A DNA stretch of 64,000 nt from the NCBI RefSeq assembly GCF_965204125.1, contig NZ_OZ241968.1, positions 1,984,001-2,048,000 on the forward strand, read 5' to 3'. Both the position numbers and the translations under genes were made by a program. The stretch's first letter is position 1. Each line of letters opens with the position of its first letter. The DNA comes from Poriferisodalis sp965204125. Its GTDB lineage: Bacteria > Actinomycetota > Acidimicrobiia > Acidimicrobiales > Poriferisodalaceae. The notes beneath the pieces are model-generated. The model was not told the DNA's origin. It ran no database searches and saw nothing but the letters and a program-made list of their open reading frames with translations. Of the stretch, positions 51,136-61,399 are shown piece by piece.

Positions 51136-52803
51136 ATGGAAGCAGCGCTGACAGGCGCTATCTCGGCAGCGTTGACGCGCCTCGGCGTCGACGCTGACCC
51201 GTCGCGCATCGGCCTCGAACGCCCGACTCGCACCGATCACGGCGACTGGTCGACTAACGCCGCATTGGTGAGCGCGAAGGGAGCGGGGCTGGCGCCTCGC
51301 GAGCTGGCCCAGCAGCTCGCCGCGGAGCTCGACGGCGCCGCCTTGCCGCATCTCGAACGAACCGAGGTGGCCGGACCCGGATTCGTGAACATGCACCTGG
51401 CGCCGTCATGGCTGCACGAGGTACTCGGCGCGGTGCTGCGGGAGGGCACCGAGCAGTACGCACGCCTCGATGTTGGCAGCGGGCAGACAGTGAACCTGGA
51501 GTTCGTGTCTGCCAACCCCACCGGCCCGCTGCATGCCGGCGGTGGCCGCTGGGGCGCTTTCGGCGACAGCCTCGCCCGCCTGTTCCGCCGCTGCGGCTAC
51601 GACACCGTCACTGAGTACTACGTCAATGACCGCGGCACGCAGATGGACCTGTTCGGGCGTTCGCTGGCGGCTCGCTTGGCGGGCGAACCGGTACCCGATG
51701 ACGGCTATCACGGCGAGTACGTCACCGAGTGGGCGAACGAGTTGGCCGTCGAGCTTGTGGCAGACACCGCAGTTGACAACTCAGGTCCTCGGGCCGCGCT
51801 CGAGGCCCGGGGTGGCACCGCCTTTGCGGCATCGTGGGGCCGCGAGCGGGCGTTGCGCGACGTCGCAGAGTCGCTAGCGGCGATGAACGTGGGCTTCGAC
51901 CATTGGCAGAGCGAGGCATCGCTCGTGGATTCGGGCGCCATGGACGATGTCATCGAGCGGCTTCGCGATGCAGGGCGGGTGTACGAAGAGGACGGCGCTG
52001 TCTGGCTCGCGACCAGCGAGTTCGACGATGCCAAGGACCGGGTCTTGCGTCGCAGTGACGGCGAGCCCACGTACTTCGTGCCCGACATCGCCTACCACCA
52101 CGCCAAGTTCGGCCGCGGTGACCGCGTGATCGACGTGCTGGGTGCCGACCATCACGGCTATGTGCCGCGCATTGCGGCGGCCATGCAGATGCTCGGGCAT
52201 CGCGCCGAGTCCTATGAGGCCATCGTCGGCCAGAACGTGACCCTCATGCGCGACGGCCAGGTCATCGAGCTGTCCAAGCGCACCGGCACGATGGTCGAGG
52301 TGCGCGAGCTCATCGACGCGGTGGGTCCCGACGTGTCGCGTTTCGCGTTCCTGCTGCAGTCGATCGATTCCCGCCAGACCATCGACATCGACCTGCTCTC
52401 GGCGCAGGCTGCGGAGAACCCGGTCTTCTACGTGCAATATGCGCACGCTCGCATCGCGTCGGTCGGCCGTCGCGCTGAAGCCGACGGCGTTGCCCCCCGG
52501 CCGCCGCCAGGCACCGAACTCTCCCCGCTCACCGGCGATCGGGAACTGGCGCTCTTGCGGGCGCTCGAAGTGTTGCCGTCGGTGGTGGAGATCGCGCTCC
52601 GAGAGCGAGCGCCGCACAAGGTGACGACTTGGGTGCGCGACCTGGCGGCTGCGTTCCACGGCTTCTACCACGACTGCCCGATCCTGCACAGCGAAGTGTC
52701 GCCGGAGGTGCGTGATGCCCGGCTCTGCCTCACCGAGGGCACGCGCATCGGCTTGGCGATCGGCCTCGACCTGCTCGGCGTGGATGCGCCCGAGGCGATG
52801 TGA
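51136..52803 (+). CDS. argS: Arginyl-tRNA synthetase
   Basis: Charges tRNA-Arg. 555 residues from ATG 51136, preceded by GGAG at 8 nt; two in-frame GTGs just upstream are less likely. ArgS-type HIGH signature SANPTGPLHAGGGRWGAFGD near 124-143; the KMSKS loop is replaced by ELSKRTGTM near 378-386, as usual in many ArgS. N-terminal Add1 domain and C-terminal DALR domain (YVQYAHARIASV onwards) are present. Upstream neighbour is tRNA-Arg(CCG). Confidence 0.95.
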   Translation: MEAALTGAISAALTRLGVDADPSRIGLERPTRTDHGDWSTNAALVSAKGAGLAPRELAQQLAAELDGAALPHLERTEVAGPGFVNMHLAPSWLHEVLGAVLREGTEQYARLDVGSGQTVNLEFVSANPTGPLHAGGGRWGAFGDSLARLFRRCGYDTVTEYYVNDRGTQMDLFGRSLAARLAGEPVPDDGYHGEYVTEWANELAVELVADTAVDNSGPRAALEARGGTAFAASWGRERALRDVAESLAAMNVGFDHWQSEASLVDSGAMDDVIERLRDAGRVYEEDGAVWLATSEFDDAKDRVLRRSDGEPTYFVPDIAYHHAKFGRGDRVIDVLGADHHGYVPRIAAAMQMLGHRAESYEAIVGQNVTLMRDGQVIELSKRTGTMVEVRELIDAVGPDVSRFAFLLQSIDSRQTIDIDLLSAQAAENPVFYVQYAHARIASVGRRAEADGVAPRPPPGTELSPLTGDRELALLRALEVLPSVVEIALRERAPHKVTTWVRDLAAAFHGFYHDCPILHSEVSPEVRDARLCLTEGTRIGLAIGLDLLGVDAPEAM

Positions 52804-52824
52804 GCGGGAAGCGACGGTCTGGCA

Positions 52825-54222
52825 ATGATCACTGAACCGCACAGCACGGCGGCCGCTGAAGGCGAGGCGCCGGGCGACGATCCCAGCGGCCCGATTCCGC
52901 TGCGCTTGCTCCCCGACACCGCTCGCGTTTCAGAGCAGGGGCATCTGCACCTCGGTGGCTGCGACCTCGTCGACCTCGCCGCCGAATTCGGCACACCGCT
53001 GTTCGTGTACGACGAAGCACACCTGCGCGCCCGCTGCCGGGAAGCCGTTGGGGCCTTCGACGGGGGGGTGGCCTATGCCGCCAAGGCCTTCCTGTGCGCC
53101 GCCATGGCCCGGCTCGCCATCTCCGAGGGCATGGACATCGACGTCGCCAGCGGCGGTGAGCTGCAGACGGTCCTGCGAGCCTTCGACGGCGACGCCGCCG
53201 CAGCTGATAGCGACGTGGCGCAGCGCGTCGTGCTGCACGGCAACAACAAGTCGGTCGCCGAGCTGGCGATGGCGCGCGATTCAGGCGTGGGCCGCATCGT
53301 GGTCGACTCGACTGCCGAGCTGGACCGCCTCGACGAGCTGCACCGTGCCGATGGGGCAGTGCCGCGAGTCCTGCTGCGGGTCACTCCGGGTGTCCGGGCT
53401 GAGACGCACGAGTACATCTCGACCGGGCAGGCCGACTCCAAGTTTGGCTTCGGCATCGGGCAGGGAGTGGCGGTCGCCGCCGTTGAACGTGCAGCCGAGA
53501 TGTCGTCGATCGAGCTCGTGGGCCTCCACTGCCATATCGGCAGCCAGGTGTTCCGCGTGGAGAGCCTGGCCAGAGCGCTCGATGTCGTCGCCGAGTTCGC
53601 AGCGCCCTTGTTCGGTGACGCTGGTCCAGCTGCTGGCAGTCTCGAGGAGCTGTCGATCGGCGGGGGACTCGGCGTCGCATACGTCGAATCGGAGCAGGCG
53701 CCCACCATCACCGAATGGGGGGCAGCGCTGCGTGAGCGCTGGCGATCGCTCAGCGAGCGCTATGGCTTCGAAGCCCGTCTGGTGGCCGAGCCCGGGCGTG
53801 CCGTCGCGGCTGCGGCCGCGGTCACGCTCTACACGGTGGGCAGCATCAAGGAGGTGCCAGGTGTGCGCACCTATGTCGCCGTCGACGGCGGCTACGGCGA
53901 CAACCCGCGCCCGATGCTGTACGGCAGCGACTACACCGCATTCATGCCCGCTCGTGCGGGCGAGCCCCGTCCCGATCGAGTGCGGATAGTGGGCAAGCAC
54001 TGCGAGTCGGGCGACGTGATCGTGCGCTCTGCCCCGATGCCGGCGGGACTCGCCCCGGGCGATCTCGTTGCCACGCCGGTGACGGGAGCCTACGGCTATT
54101 CGATGGGCGCGCCCTACAACCGCATCGGCCGCCCGGCAGTCGTGTTCGTGGACGGCGGCGACGCCCAGCTCGTCATCCGTCGCGAGACCGTCGACGACAT
54201 GCTCGCCCTCGACGTTCTCTGA
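52825..54222 (+). CDS. lysA: Diaminopimelate decarboxylase
   Basis: PLP enzyme making lysine from meso-diaminopimelate. 465 residues. PLP lysine in GVAYAAKAFL near residue 88, then ASGGEL, LHCHIGSQV near 236-244, EPGRAV near 324-329, and the second active-site Cys in KHCESGDV near 391-398. An N-terminal extension of about 25 residues is longer than in E. coli. 21 bp after argS. Confidence 0.94.
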   Translation: MITEPHSTAAAEGEAPGDDPSGPIPLRLLPDTARVSEQGHLHLGGCDLVDLAAEFGTPLFVYDEAHLRARCREAVGAFDGGVAYAAKAFLCAAMARLAISEGMDIDVASGGELQTVLRAFDGDAAAADSDVAQRVVLHGNNKSVAELAMARDSGVGRIVVDSTAELDRLDELHRADGAVPRVLLRVTPGVRAETHEYISTGQADSKFGFGIGQGVAVAAVERAAEMSSIELVGLHCHIGSQVFRVESLARALDVVAEFAAPLFGDAGPAAGSLEELSIGGGLGVAYVESEQAPTITEWGAALRERWRSLSERYGFEARLVAEPGRAVAAAAAVTLYTVGSIKEVPGVRTYVAVDGGYGDNPRPMLYGSDYTAFMPARAGEPRPDRVRIVGKHCESGDVIVRSAPMPAGLAPGDLVATPVTGAYGYSMGAPYNRIGRPAVVFVDGGDAQLVIRRETVDDMLALDVL

Positions 54223-54303
54223 CCCCGCCGTAGCCGGGGACCAGGCCGCAGCGAGACAGGCTCGTTCGGGTATGGCTCGCCGAAATCGGCAAGCCAGAAC
54301 TCG

Positions 54304-54486
54304 TCAATCGAGGCCATCGCGCACATGGGTCGACTCGGCCTCTGCCAAATAGTCGGCCCACGCTTCGCAGTTGTCGCGCAAGTCGGCGTACTGCGCCTGC
54401 ACTCGTCGACCGAATCTCAGCCGGCGCAGGGCGTCTGCGGCTCGACGTTGGGAGTCGCTCACACGCCGAGTATTGCGTCTGGACAT
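54304..54486 (-). CDS. Small basic helical protein of unknown function
   Basis: 60 residues from ATG 54486. Sequence is Arg/Ala/Asp-rich with aromatic residues spaced as in helices (RRAADALRRLRF, QYADLRDNCEAWADYLAEA). It is convergent with lysA. The composition suits a coding frame, but it is short; no family recognised and no partner is nearby. Confidence 0.45.
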   Translation of the reverse strand: MSRRNTRRVSDSQRRAADALRRLRFGRRVQAQYADLRDNCEAWADYLAEAESTHVRDGLD

Positions 54487-54609
54487 AGATTTGTGGGATG
54501 GGCGATAGCTCGGGCCCTCGCTGCGGGTCCGGTGCGGCTGTGTTGGGCGTCGTCGTTCAGGCCGCGCTACGGGGGTGTTCCGTGCCTCGACCGAACTCAG
54601 GCTGACTGA

Positions 54610-57600
54610 GTGCTCCCGGCTGTCCTTGCCGTCGTCGGTGCGCTCGTCGGCGCGGCTGCTGGTCCCGCCGGCATCCCCGCGGGGGCTGCCATCGGCTACC
54701 TGATCGGACGGGACATCGGGTCTCGTCAGATGCGCTCTCGCCTGGACTCGCTCGAACGATCGGTCGAGGGCCTGCGCCGCTCTGATTCTCCGCCCACGTC
54801 GTCGGAGACGCTGCAAGAGGCTCTTGGAACTACGCACCCGACTCCCGCGCCCGACCCAGATCGTCCGCCAACACCCGAGAGTGCGCCCGAGCCAGAACGC
54901 GAGCCCGACTCGCCTGAGGCCGAGTCCGAGCTCGAATCTGCATCAGACGGCGCACAGGAACTCGAGCACGAGGTTGAGCCGCAGCGTGAGCGGGAGCCGC
55001 CTGCCGAAGTGTCCGAAGCTGAGTCCGCACCGGCGCCGCCGCCCCGCGCGCCGCGTCCGGCGCCACCGCCCCGCCCAGCGACAGCACCGCGCCCGGCGCC
55101 AGCGCCGCGACCTGCACCGGCGGCCGGGGCGCGGCGACCAGCTCCCGTGCCCCGGCCGGGGCTGCCCGCGGCTCGACGGCAGCGGGTGCCTCGTCGGCCG
55201 GCGCGGCCCGCAGAGCCGGGCTGGGTCGCAGGTGCTGTTGCCCGTGCGCGTACGTGGCTACTGACCGGCAACTCGCCCGTGAAGATCGGGATCATCGTCT
55301 CGCTGATCGGGCTCGGTTTCCTTCTGCGGGAAGCGGCTGTGCGCGGCTGGGTGGACTTCACGATCGAGATCCGTCTGGCAGCAGCGACGGTGTTCGGGCT
55401 CGGATTGCTGGGCTTCGGCTGGCATCAACGAACGAGACGACCGATCTACGGCCGCAGTCTGCAGGGAGGCGGGATCGCCGTTCTGTACCTGGTGACACTG
55501 GCCGCGTACGCGCTGTACGACCTGCTGGCACCGCTGCCGGCCCTAGTTGCGGTGGTGCTGATCACTGTTGCAGCCGGTGCGCTGGCCATGATCCAAGGCT
55601 CGCTCACGCTGGCGATGCTGGGGCTCGTCGGCGGCTTCTCCGCGCCCTTGCTGGCCTTCGCGTGGCCTCAGGATCATTTCGAGGTGTTCGGCTTCTATGC
55701 GGTGCTCGGCGTCGCCGTCGTAGCCGTGGGCAGGCGAATGGCATGGCCGACCTTGGTGCTGTCCGGCTACCTCTTCACGTTCGTCGTCGCGGGGCTGTGG
55801 CTCTTTGCCCGCGAGGGGAACAGCGACTGGATGCAGCTGCAGCCGTTCGTGGCGTTCTTCGTGCTGCTGTACACGCTTGTGCCGCTGGCGTGGCCGCCGG
55901 TGCCAGCGGATCGCGACGAGCCCGTCGGCATCAAGGACACGTGGATCACCCCGCTGGTGTTCTGCACACCATTCGCCGGGCTGGCGATGCAGGCGCTGCT
56001 GGTCAGCCACCTGCGCTACGGGGTCGCGGTCAGCAGCGCCGCGCTCGCTGTCGTGCACGCCGCGTACCAGCAGCTTTCGCGTCGTCTGAGGGGCACGGGC
56101 AAGCAGATCGAGGTCGCCTACGCGGCGCTCGCCGTGGTGTTCTGCGCCACGGCCGTTCCGCTGTTCCTGGGCGCGTCGGCCACCTCAGCCATCTGGGCGG
56201 TGCAGGGTGCGGTGCTCGTGTGGGCCGCCTCACGGTGGGGCTCGCGGTTGGCGCTGCTCGGCGGCACTGTCCTGCAGGCCATCGCTGCGGTCGCGTACGG
56301 GGTGCGGCTTGCGGCCGACTCCGTCGACTTGGACTCGCCCGCAGTCTTCGGGTTCTGGGCTGAGGCCACACCGGTGATCAATGTGTACGCGCTCGGCGCG
56401 GCCATGCTGACGGCCTGCGGACTCGCCAGTGCAGAGTCGTTGCGCCGGTCGTCGCATTTCGCGGCTTGGCGGCCATGGCCGCAGAACCTGGCACTGGTGT
56501 GGGGTGCGGGCTGGTTCCTCTTTGCTGAGACTGCCGCTGTTTGGCTACGGCTTGGATTGCTGCCAACGGTCGGGCTGTGGGCGGTGCAGGGCGCTGCCCT
56601 GACGTGGGTCGCATCGAGACGCCGTTTGATGCCGGTCGCGGTCGTGGGCATCGCAATGCAGGCAGCGGCGGCCGTCGCGGCCGGGTTCAAGCTGAGCGAC
56701 GACGCTGCGGGTCGGTCGCCTGGCTCGTTCGAGTTCTGGGCGGACACGCCGCCGGTCGTCAATCAGTACTTCGCCATCACGGTGTTCTTGGCGGTGTGCG
56801 GCATCGCCAGCGCCACAGCTGTCTCCCGATTCGTCGGCGGCCGTGATGATGCCTGGCGCGCTGTCATGTACTCGGCCCTGGCGCTGGGCGGAGGTTGGTT
56901 CCTGTTCGCCGAATCCGTGGAGATGTGGGTGCGGGCGGGGCCCTTTGCCCTGTCGGCGCTGTGGACGCTCGAAGGAGCGGCGCTGGTGTGGTTCGCAGCG
57001 CGGCGCCGGATGGTGCCTGGAGCGGTGCTCGGCACCCTGTTGCAGTTCGCTGCCGGCGCGGTCTATGCCATTCGGTCGGTTGAGGACCGTTTGGCTGCGG
57101 AAGGTGCGAATGGCGCGTCTGCACTGAGCTTCTGGGCAGACGAGACCCCGTTGCTCAACCAGTACTTCGGCGTTGCCGTATTGCTGGCTGCCTGCGGTGT
57201 TGCGAGCGCCGTGATCGTCTACCGGTCGTCCTCCGCGCTCGGCGAACTCCGTGTCCCGCTGATGTGGCTGTCGCTGCTGTGGGGTGTCGGCTGGTGGTTC
57301 TACGCCGTCGCGGCGCAGATCTGGGTGGTGACTGACGACTACCGGTTGTGGGGATTGTCATTGCTGGTGGTTGGCACGTTGTCAGCGTTGGTGACCGCTG
57401 GTCGATCGCTGCGGTGGAACGAGCTGGAGTGGGCCGGCGTGCTGATGCTGCCGACGCTCGGCGTGGCGTTGGTGATCGCCTTGGCCACCAAGGACTACCC
57501 GTCTGCGGACTGGGGCTGGACAGCGTGGCCGATCATGATCGTGGCCTATGTGGCGTTCTTGTGCACCGGCAGCGACCGGCTGAATGCAACCGGACTCTAC

Positions 57601-58455
57601 GGCGGCTTGTACTGCGTGCTGAGCGTGTTCCTGGCCGCTGAGGTGTACGGCCAGTTGGAACAGGTCGCTGGTGGTGAATGGCCGCTCTACGGCGCCGCTG
57701 CTGCGGTGCTGCTGTGGCTGGAGGCAACCGTGCGTGCCCGTCCGGTCGCGTCATGGATCGTGGGCGACGGCTGGCGTTGCTGCCTGCTGTATGGCATTAC
57801 TCCGGTTGTCTGGACGGCTGCTGCGGGTGCAGGCATTGCTGTGGTGAACCACCCTGGAGCTGTCGATCCGCTGCTGTTCCTGCCGATCCTGAATCCGATC
57901 GACATCTTCGCCGCGGCCTCGGTCATCCTGCTGCTGAGATGGAAGCGCGAGATGGTCGCCGAGCTGTCTGCTGATGAGGACAGCCTGACACCTGCCATCG
58001 GGAGTCTGCTGCGCCTGGCGGCGACACCCTGGCTCGCGGCTCTCAGCGTGGCGGGTGTGGCAGTGCTCACGATGAGCGCTGCTCGGACGGTCCACCACTG
58101 GGCGGACGTGCCGTTCGAGCTGAGGTCACTCGTGTACTCCACTGAGCTGCAGGTGGCACTGTCGATCCTGTGGGCTGCGACCGCGTTGGCGGCGATGGTC
58201 GTCGGTGTGAGGGCGGCCGACCGGCGCATCTGGATCGTCGGCGCGTCCTGGATGGGCGTCGTAGTGATCAAGCTGTTCTTGGTCGACCTCGCAAGCCTGG
58301 CCGCGCTGCCGAAGGCCGGTTCGTTCATCGGCGTCGGAATCGTGCTGCTGGTCGTCGGCTATCTGGCGCCGGTTCCGCCATCGCAAGCCAATGCCGAGAG
58401 ATCAGACGACGATCCGGAAACGCACAGCCGATCCTCGAGTGGGACGGCTGTGTGA
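54610..58455 (+). CDS. DUF2339 family polytopic membrane protein
   Basis: 1281 residues. GTG start. After a short Ala-rich helix with a GYLIGRDIGSR motif and a coiled segment, a disordered region rich in Glu then Pro/Arg (about 60-210) precedes some 25-30 membrane helices. DUF2339 markers are RSLQGGGIAVLYLVTLAAYALY near 284-305 and GLVGGFSAPLLA near 338-349. The GAGWFLFAE segment recurs several times, suggesting internal repeats. Function unknown; may be a membrane transporter or sensor. Confidence 0.88.
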   Translation: MLPAVLAVVGALVGAAAGPAGIPAGAAIGYLIGRDIGSRQMRSRLDSLERSVEGLRRSDSPPTSSETLQEALGTTHPTPAPDPDRPPTPESAPEPEREPDSPEAESELESASDGAQELEHEVEPQREREPPAEVSEAESAPAPPPRAPRPAPPPRPATAPRPAPAPRPAPAAGARRPAPVPRPGLPAARRQRVPRRPARPAEPGWVAGAVARARTWLLTGNSPVKIGIIVSLIGLGFLLREAAVRGWVDFTIEIRLAAATVFGLGLLGFGWHQRTRRPIYGRSLQGGGIAVLYLVTLAAYALYDLLAPLPALVAVVLITVAAGALAMIQGSLTLAMLGLVGGFSAPLLAFAWPQDHFEVFGFYAVLGVAVVAVGRRMAWPTLVLSGYLFTFVVAGLWLFAREGNSDWMQLQPFVAFFVLLYTLVPLAWPPVPADRDEPVGIKDTWITPLVFCTPFAGLAMQALLVSHLRYGVAVSSAALAVVHAAYQQLSRRLRGTGKQIEVAYAALAVVFCATAVPLFLGASATSAIWAVQGAVLVWAASRWGSRLALLGGTVLQAIAAVAYGVRLAADSVDLDSPAVFGFWAEATPVINVYALGAAMLTACGLASAESLRRSSHFAAWRPWPQNLALVWGAGWFLFAETAAVWLRLGLLPTVGLWAVQGAALTWVASRRRLMPVAVVGIAMQAAAAVAAGFKLSDDAAGRSPGSFEFWADTPPVVNQYFAITVFLAVCGIASATAVSRFVGGRDDAWRAVMYSALALGGGWFLFAESVEMWVRAGPFALSALWTLEGAALVWFAARRRMVPGAVLGTLLQFAAGAVYAIRSVEDRLAAEGANGASALSFWADETPLLNQYFGVAVLLAACGVASAVIVYRSSSALGELRVPLMWLSLLWGVGWWFYAVAAQIWVVTDDYRLWGLSLLVVGTLSALVTAGRSLRWNELEWAGVLMLPTLGVALVIALATKDYPSADWGWTAWPIMIVAYVAFLCTGSDRLNATGLYGGLYCVLSVFLAAEVYGQLEQVAGGEWPLYGAAAAVLLWLEATVRARPVASWIVGDGWRCCLLYGITPVVWTAAAGAGIAVVNHPGAVDPLLFLPILNPIDIFAAASVILLLRWKREMVAELSADEDSLTPAIGSLLRLAATPWLAALSVAGVAVLTMSAARTVHHWADVPFELRSLVYSTELQVALSILWAATALAAMVVGVRAADRRIWIVGASWMGVVVIKLFLVDLASLAALPKAGSFIGVGIVLLVVGYLAPVPPSQANAERSDDDPETHSRSSSGTAV

Positions 58456-58537
58456 CCGCCTAGGCCGACAAGCGACGCGAGGGTGCTCGGCAAAATCGTT
58501 GCGGGGGTGCCGGTGCGCTGGCGGTACCGTTTCGGCC

Positions 58538-59881
58538 GTGCCTGAAGCTGCTGCCGAGCCTGCGCCGTCCTCTGCCGCTCATGCGGCCGGGCCACGGCCC
58601 CTGCGCGTCGGCATCCTGGGCTGCGGAAACGTCGGTGCCGCGCTCGTTGCGATCCTGCGGCGCGATGCAGCGCACCTGGCAAGCCGCACCGGGCTGGACT
58701 TCGAAGTCACCCGGGTCGCGGTCCGCAATCTCAGTGCTGAGCGGACAGTGGAGCTGCCAGAGGGCGTGCTGACCCGCGACAGCGAGTCGCTGGTGGTGGA
58801 CGACGATGTGGACGTCGTCGTGGAGGCGATGGGCGGCATCGAGCCGGCTCGGCACTTGGTCAGCGCCGCACTCGGTGCAGGCAAGCCGGTCGTGACGGCC
58901 AACAAGGAGCTCATCGCCAACGTCGGCGAGGAGCTGTTCGCCCTGGCTGCTGCCAACGGCGTCGACCTGGCATTCGAGGCGGCTGTCGCCGGCGGCATCC
59001 CGCTCATCGGCGTGCTGCGCAACTCGCTCATCGGCGAGCGCATTGCCCGCGTGATGGGCATCGTGAACGGCACCACCAACTACATCCTCACCCGCATGAC
59101 CGAGGACGGGGCCGACTACGCCGACGTGCTGGGCGAGGCGCAGCGGCTGGGCTATGCCGAGGCCGATCCGACCGCTGACGTGGAGGGCTTCGATGCGGGC
59201 GCCAAGGCGGCGATCCTGGCCATGACGGCGTTCGGCGCCAAGGTGGTGGCCGGCGACGTCTACCAGGAGGGCATCAGCGGCATCGGCAAGGGCGACATCG
59301 CAGCAGCCGCCCGCATGGGCCATGTCATCAAGCTGCTTGCCGTGGCCGAGCGTCAGAACGGCGAGATCGCCGTGCGGGTACACCCGGCGATGGTGCCGGT
59401 CGACCACCCACTGGCCTCGGTGCGCGATGCCTTCAACGCGGTGTTTCTGGAGGGTGAGGCTGTCGACGACCTGATGCTGTACGGGCGCGGTGCGGGCGGG
59501 TTCCCGACTGCCAGCGCCATGCTGGGCGACCTCATCACGGTGTCGCAGAATCTTCGCCGCGGCGTGTGCGACGGCTTCGGCCCGCTCGCTGCGGCCCGCT
59601 TGCGGCCCATCGACGAGACCTACACCGCGTACCACCTTCAATTCGATGTCACCGACAAGCCAGGCGTACTCGCTGCGGTGGCCGGCGTGTTCGGCGAGCA
59701 CGGTGTGTCGATCCGCTCGGTCGAGCAGACCACCCGGGCAGGGGCAGCCGACGACATCGCTCACCTGGAGTTCATCACCCACCGCGCCCGCGAAGCTGAC
59801 GTGGCCTCCACACTGCGGGACGTGCGCGATCTCGACGCGGTGCGGCGTATCGGCAACGCGATACGCGTGATCGGCGAGTAA
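58538..59881 (+). CDS. hom: Homoserine dehydrogenase
   Basis: NAD(P)-dependent step to homoserine, shared by threonine and methionine synthesis. 447 residues from GTG 58538. Rossmann motif VGILGCGNVGAAL near 24-36, VEAMGG near 96-101, catalytic region TANKELIAN near 120-128, GIVNGTTNYILTRM near 173-186, AEADPTADVEGFDAGAK. A C-terminal ACT domain (DVTDKPGVLAAVAGVF near 370-385) implies threonine feedback. thrC follows at 24 bp. Confidence 0.95.
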   Translation: MPEAAAEPAPSSAAHAAGPRPLRVGILGCGNVGAALVAILRRDAAHLASRTGLDFEVTRVAVRNLSAERTVELPEGVLTRDSESLVVDDDVDVVVEAMGGIEPARHLVSAALGAGKPVVTANKELIANVGEELFALAAANGVDLAFEAAVAGGIPLIGVLRNSLIGERIARVMGIVNGTTNYILTRMTEDGADYADVLGEAQRLGYAEADPTADVEGFDAGAKAAILAMTAFGAKVVAGDVYQEGISGIGKGDIAAAARMGHVIKLLAVAERQNGEIAVRVHPAMVPVDHPLASVRDAFNAVFLEGEAVDDLMLYGRGAGGFPTASAMLGDLITVSQNLRRGVCDGFGPLAAARLRPIDETYTAYHLQFDVTDKPGVLAAVAGVFGEHGVSIRSVEQTTRAGAADDIAHLEFITHRAREADVASTLRDVRDLDAVRRIGNAIRVIGE

Positions 59882-59905
59882 CTGCCGGGATCTGCCGAGG
59901 CGACC

Positions 59906-61306
59906 ATGCGCTACGTGAGCACGCGGGGTGACGCCCCGGTCCTGGACTTCGGCGACGTGCTGCTCGAAGGCTTGGCCGCCGACGGCGGGCTATACGTGCC
60001 CCGTGAACTGCCCGCGCTCAGCGCGAGCGATCTGAGGGACTTTGCCGAGCTGGAGTACCACGAGGTGGCGACACGGGTGCTGGCACCGTTCGTGGCGCCG
60101 TCACTGAGCCCCGACGACCTGGCACCGCTCGTACAGGACGCCTACGCCACGTTCACCCACACCGATGTCGTTCCCCTCAGCGCGCTGGCGGCTGGCGAGC
60201 ACCTGGTGGAGCTGTTCTGGGGGCCGACGCTGTCGTTCAAGGACGTCGCGCTGCAGCTGCTCGGGAGGCTCTTCGAGCACGAGCTGGACCGGCGCGGCAG
60301 TTTCATGACTGTCGTCGGAGCCACCTCGGGGGACACCGGCTCTGCAGCGATCGAAGCGTGCCGCGACCGGGCAGGCATCGAGCTGGTGATGCTGCACCCC
60401 GCTGGCCGGGTCACCGAGATCCAGCGACGCCAGATGACCACCATCGACAGCCCGAACATCCACAACGTGGCCATCGACGGCACATTCGACGACTGCCAGG
60501 ACCTGGTGAAGGCGCTGTTTGCCGACCGGCCATTCCGCGAGCGAATGCGATTGGGCGCGGTGAACAGCATCAACTGGGCCCGCGTCGCGGCCCAGACCGT
60601 CTACTACGTGACGACCGCAGTCAGGCTCGGCGCTCCCGAGCAGGCCGTGTCGTTCTGCGTGCCGACCGGCAACTTCGGCAATGTGCTCGCAGGCGATGTG
60701 GCCCGGCGCATGGGTCTGCCCATCGACCGTCTGGTGGTAGCCACCAACCACAACGACATCCTGGCCCGCACCTACCGCACCGGCGCAATGGCCATCACCG
60801 AGGTCCGGCCTTCCACCAGCCCTGCGATGGACATCCAGGTGTCGAGCAACTTCGAACGGCTGCTGTTCGAGCTAGGGGACCGGCAAGGTGCTGCGCTGGC
60901 TGCCGACATGGCCCACTTTCGGGCCGAGAACTCGCTGACGCTGACGCTCGACGTGATGGACGGCCTGCAAGCGGGCTTCGATGCTGGCTCGGCGAGCGAG
61001 GACGAGGTATCGGCCACCATCGCAGCAGTGAACGAGGTCGACGAGCGGCTCATCGATCCCCACACGGCCGTAGCACTGACCGTGGCACGACGCGATGCTC
61101 CCACTGACGGCTGGACTACGCCCATCGCAGTCATGGCCACCGCGCACCCGGCCAAGTTCGGCGAAGCAGTACTCGAGGCCACTGGTCAACAACCTGAGAT
61201 TCCTCCTGCGCTAGCGGCTCTCGCAAGCCGCGAAGAGCACCTCACCGCGCTTCCGAACGATTTAGCCACCCTCCGCGACTTCGTCACCGCCCGCTGCGCC
61301 CGCTGA
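59906..61306 (+). CDS. thrC: Threonine synthase
   Basis: PLP enzyme converting phosphohomoserine to threonine. 466 residues, the longer class found in E. coli and yeast: MRYVSTRGDAPVLDF at the start, LAADGGLYVPREL, the PLP Lys in LSFKDVALQ near residue 112, GATSGDTGSAA near 134-144, and PTGNFGNVLAG near 253-263. thrB is not in the window. A GC hairpin just after the stop may end the operon. Confidence 0.94.
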   Translation: MRYVSTRGDAPVLDFGDVLLEGLAADGGLYVPRELPALSASDLRDFAELEYHEVATRVLAPFVAPSLSPDDLAPLVQDAYATFTHTDVVPLSALAAGEHLVELFWGPTLSFKDVALQLLGRLFEHELDRRGSFMTVVGATSGDTGSAAIEACRDRAGIELVMLHPAGRVTEIQRRQMTTIDSPNIHNVAIDGTFDDCQDLVKALFADRPFRERMRLGAVNSINWARVAAQTVYYVTTAVRLGAPEQAVSFCVPTGNFGNVLAGDVARRMGLPIDRLVVATNHNDILARTYRTGAMAITEVRPSTSPAMDIQVSSNFERLLFELGDRQGAALAADMAHFRAENSLTLTLDVMDGLQAGFDAGSASEDEVSATIAAVNEVDERLIDPHTAVALTVARRDAPTDGWTTPIAVMATAHPAKFGEAVLEATGQQPEIPPALAALASREEHLTALPNDLATLRDFVTARCAR

Positions 61307-61317
61307 GTCTCCAGATA

Positions 61318-61332
61318 GCGGCGCGTCGCCGC
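61318..61332 (+). terminator. GC hairpin after thrC
   Basis: GCGGCG and CGCCGC form a perfect 6-bp stem with a CGT loop, 11 nt after the thrC stop. No T-run follows, so it is at best a weak or factor-assisted terminator. Confidence 0.4.
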
Positions 61333-61399
61333 CAATGCTGCCTCGGTCGGTAGGTGAGGGTGCCGACTGACAGACTCGTACCGGCCGAGTCTGGTCGAT

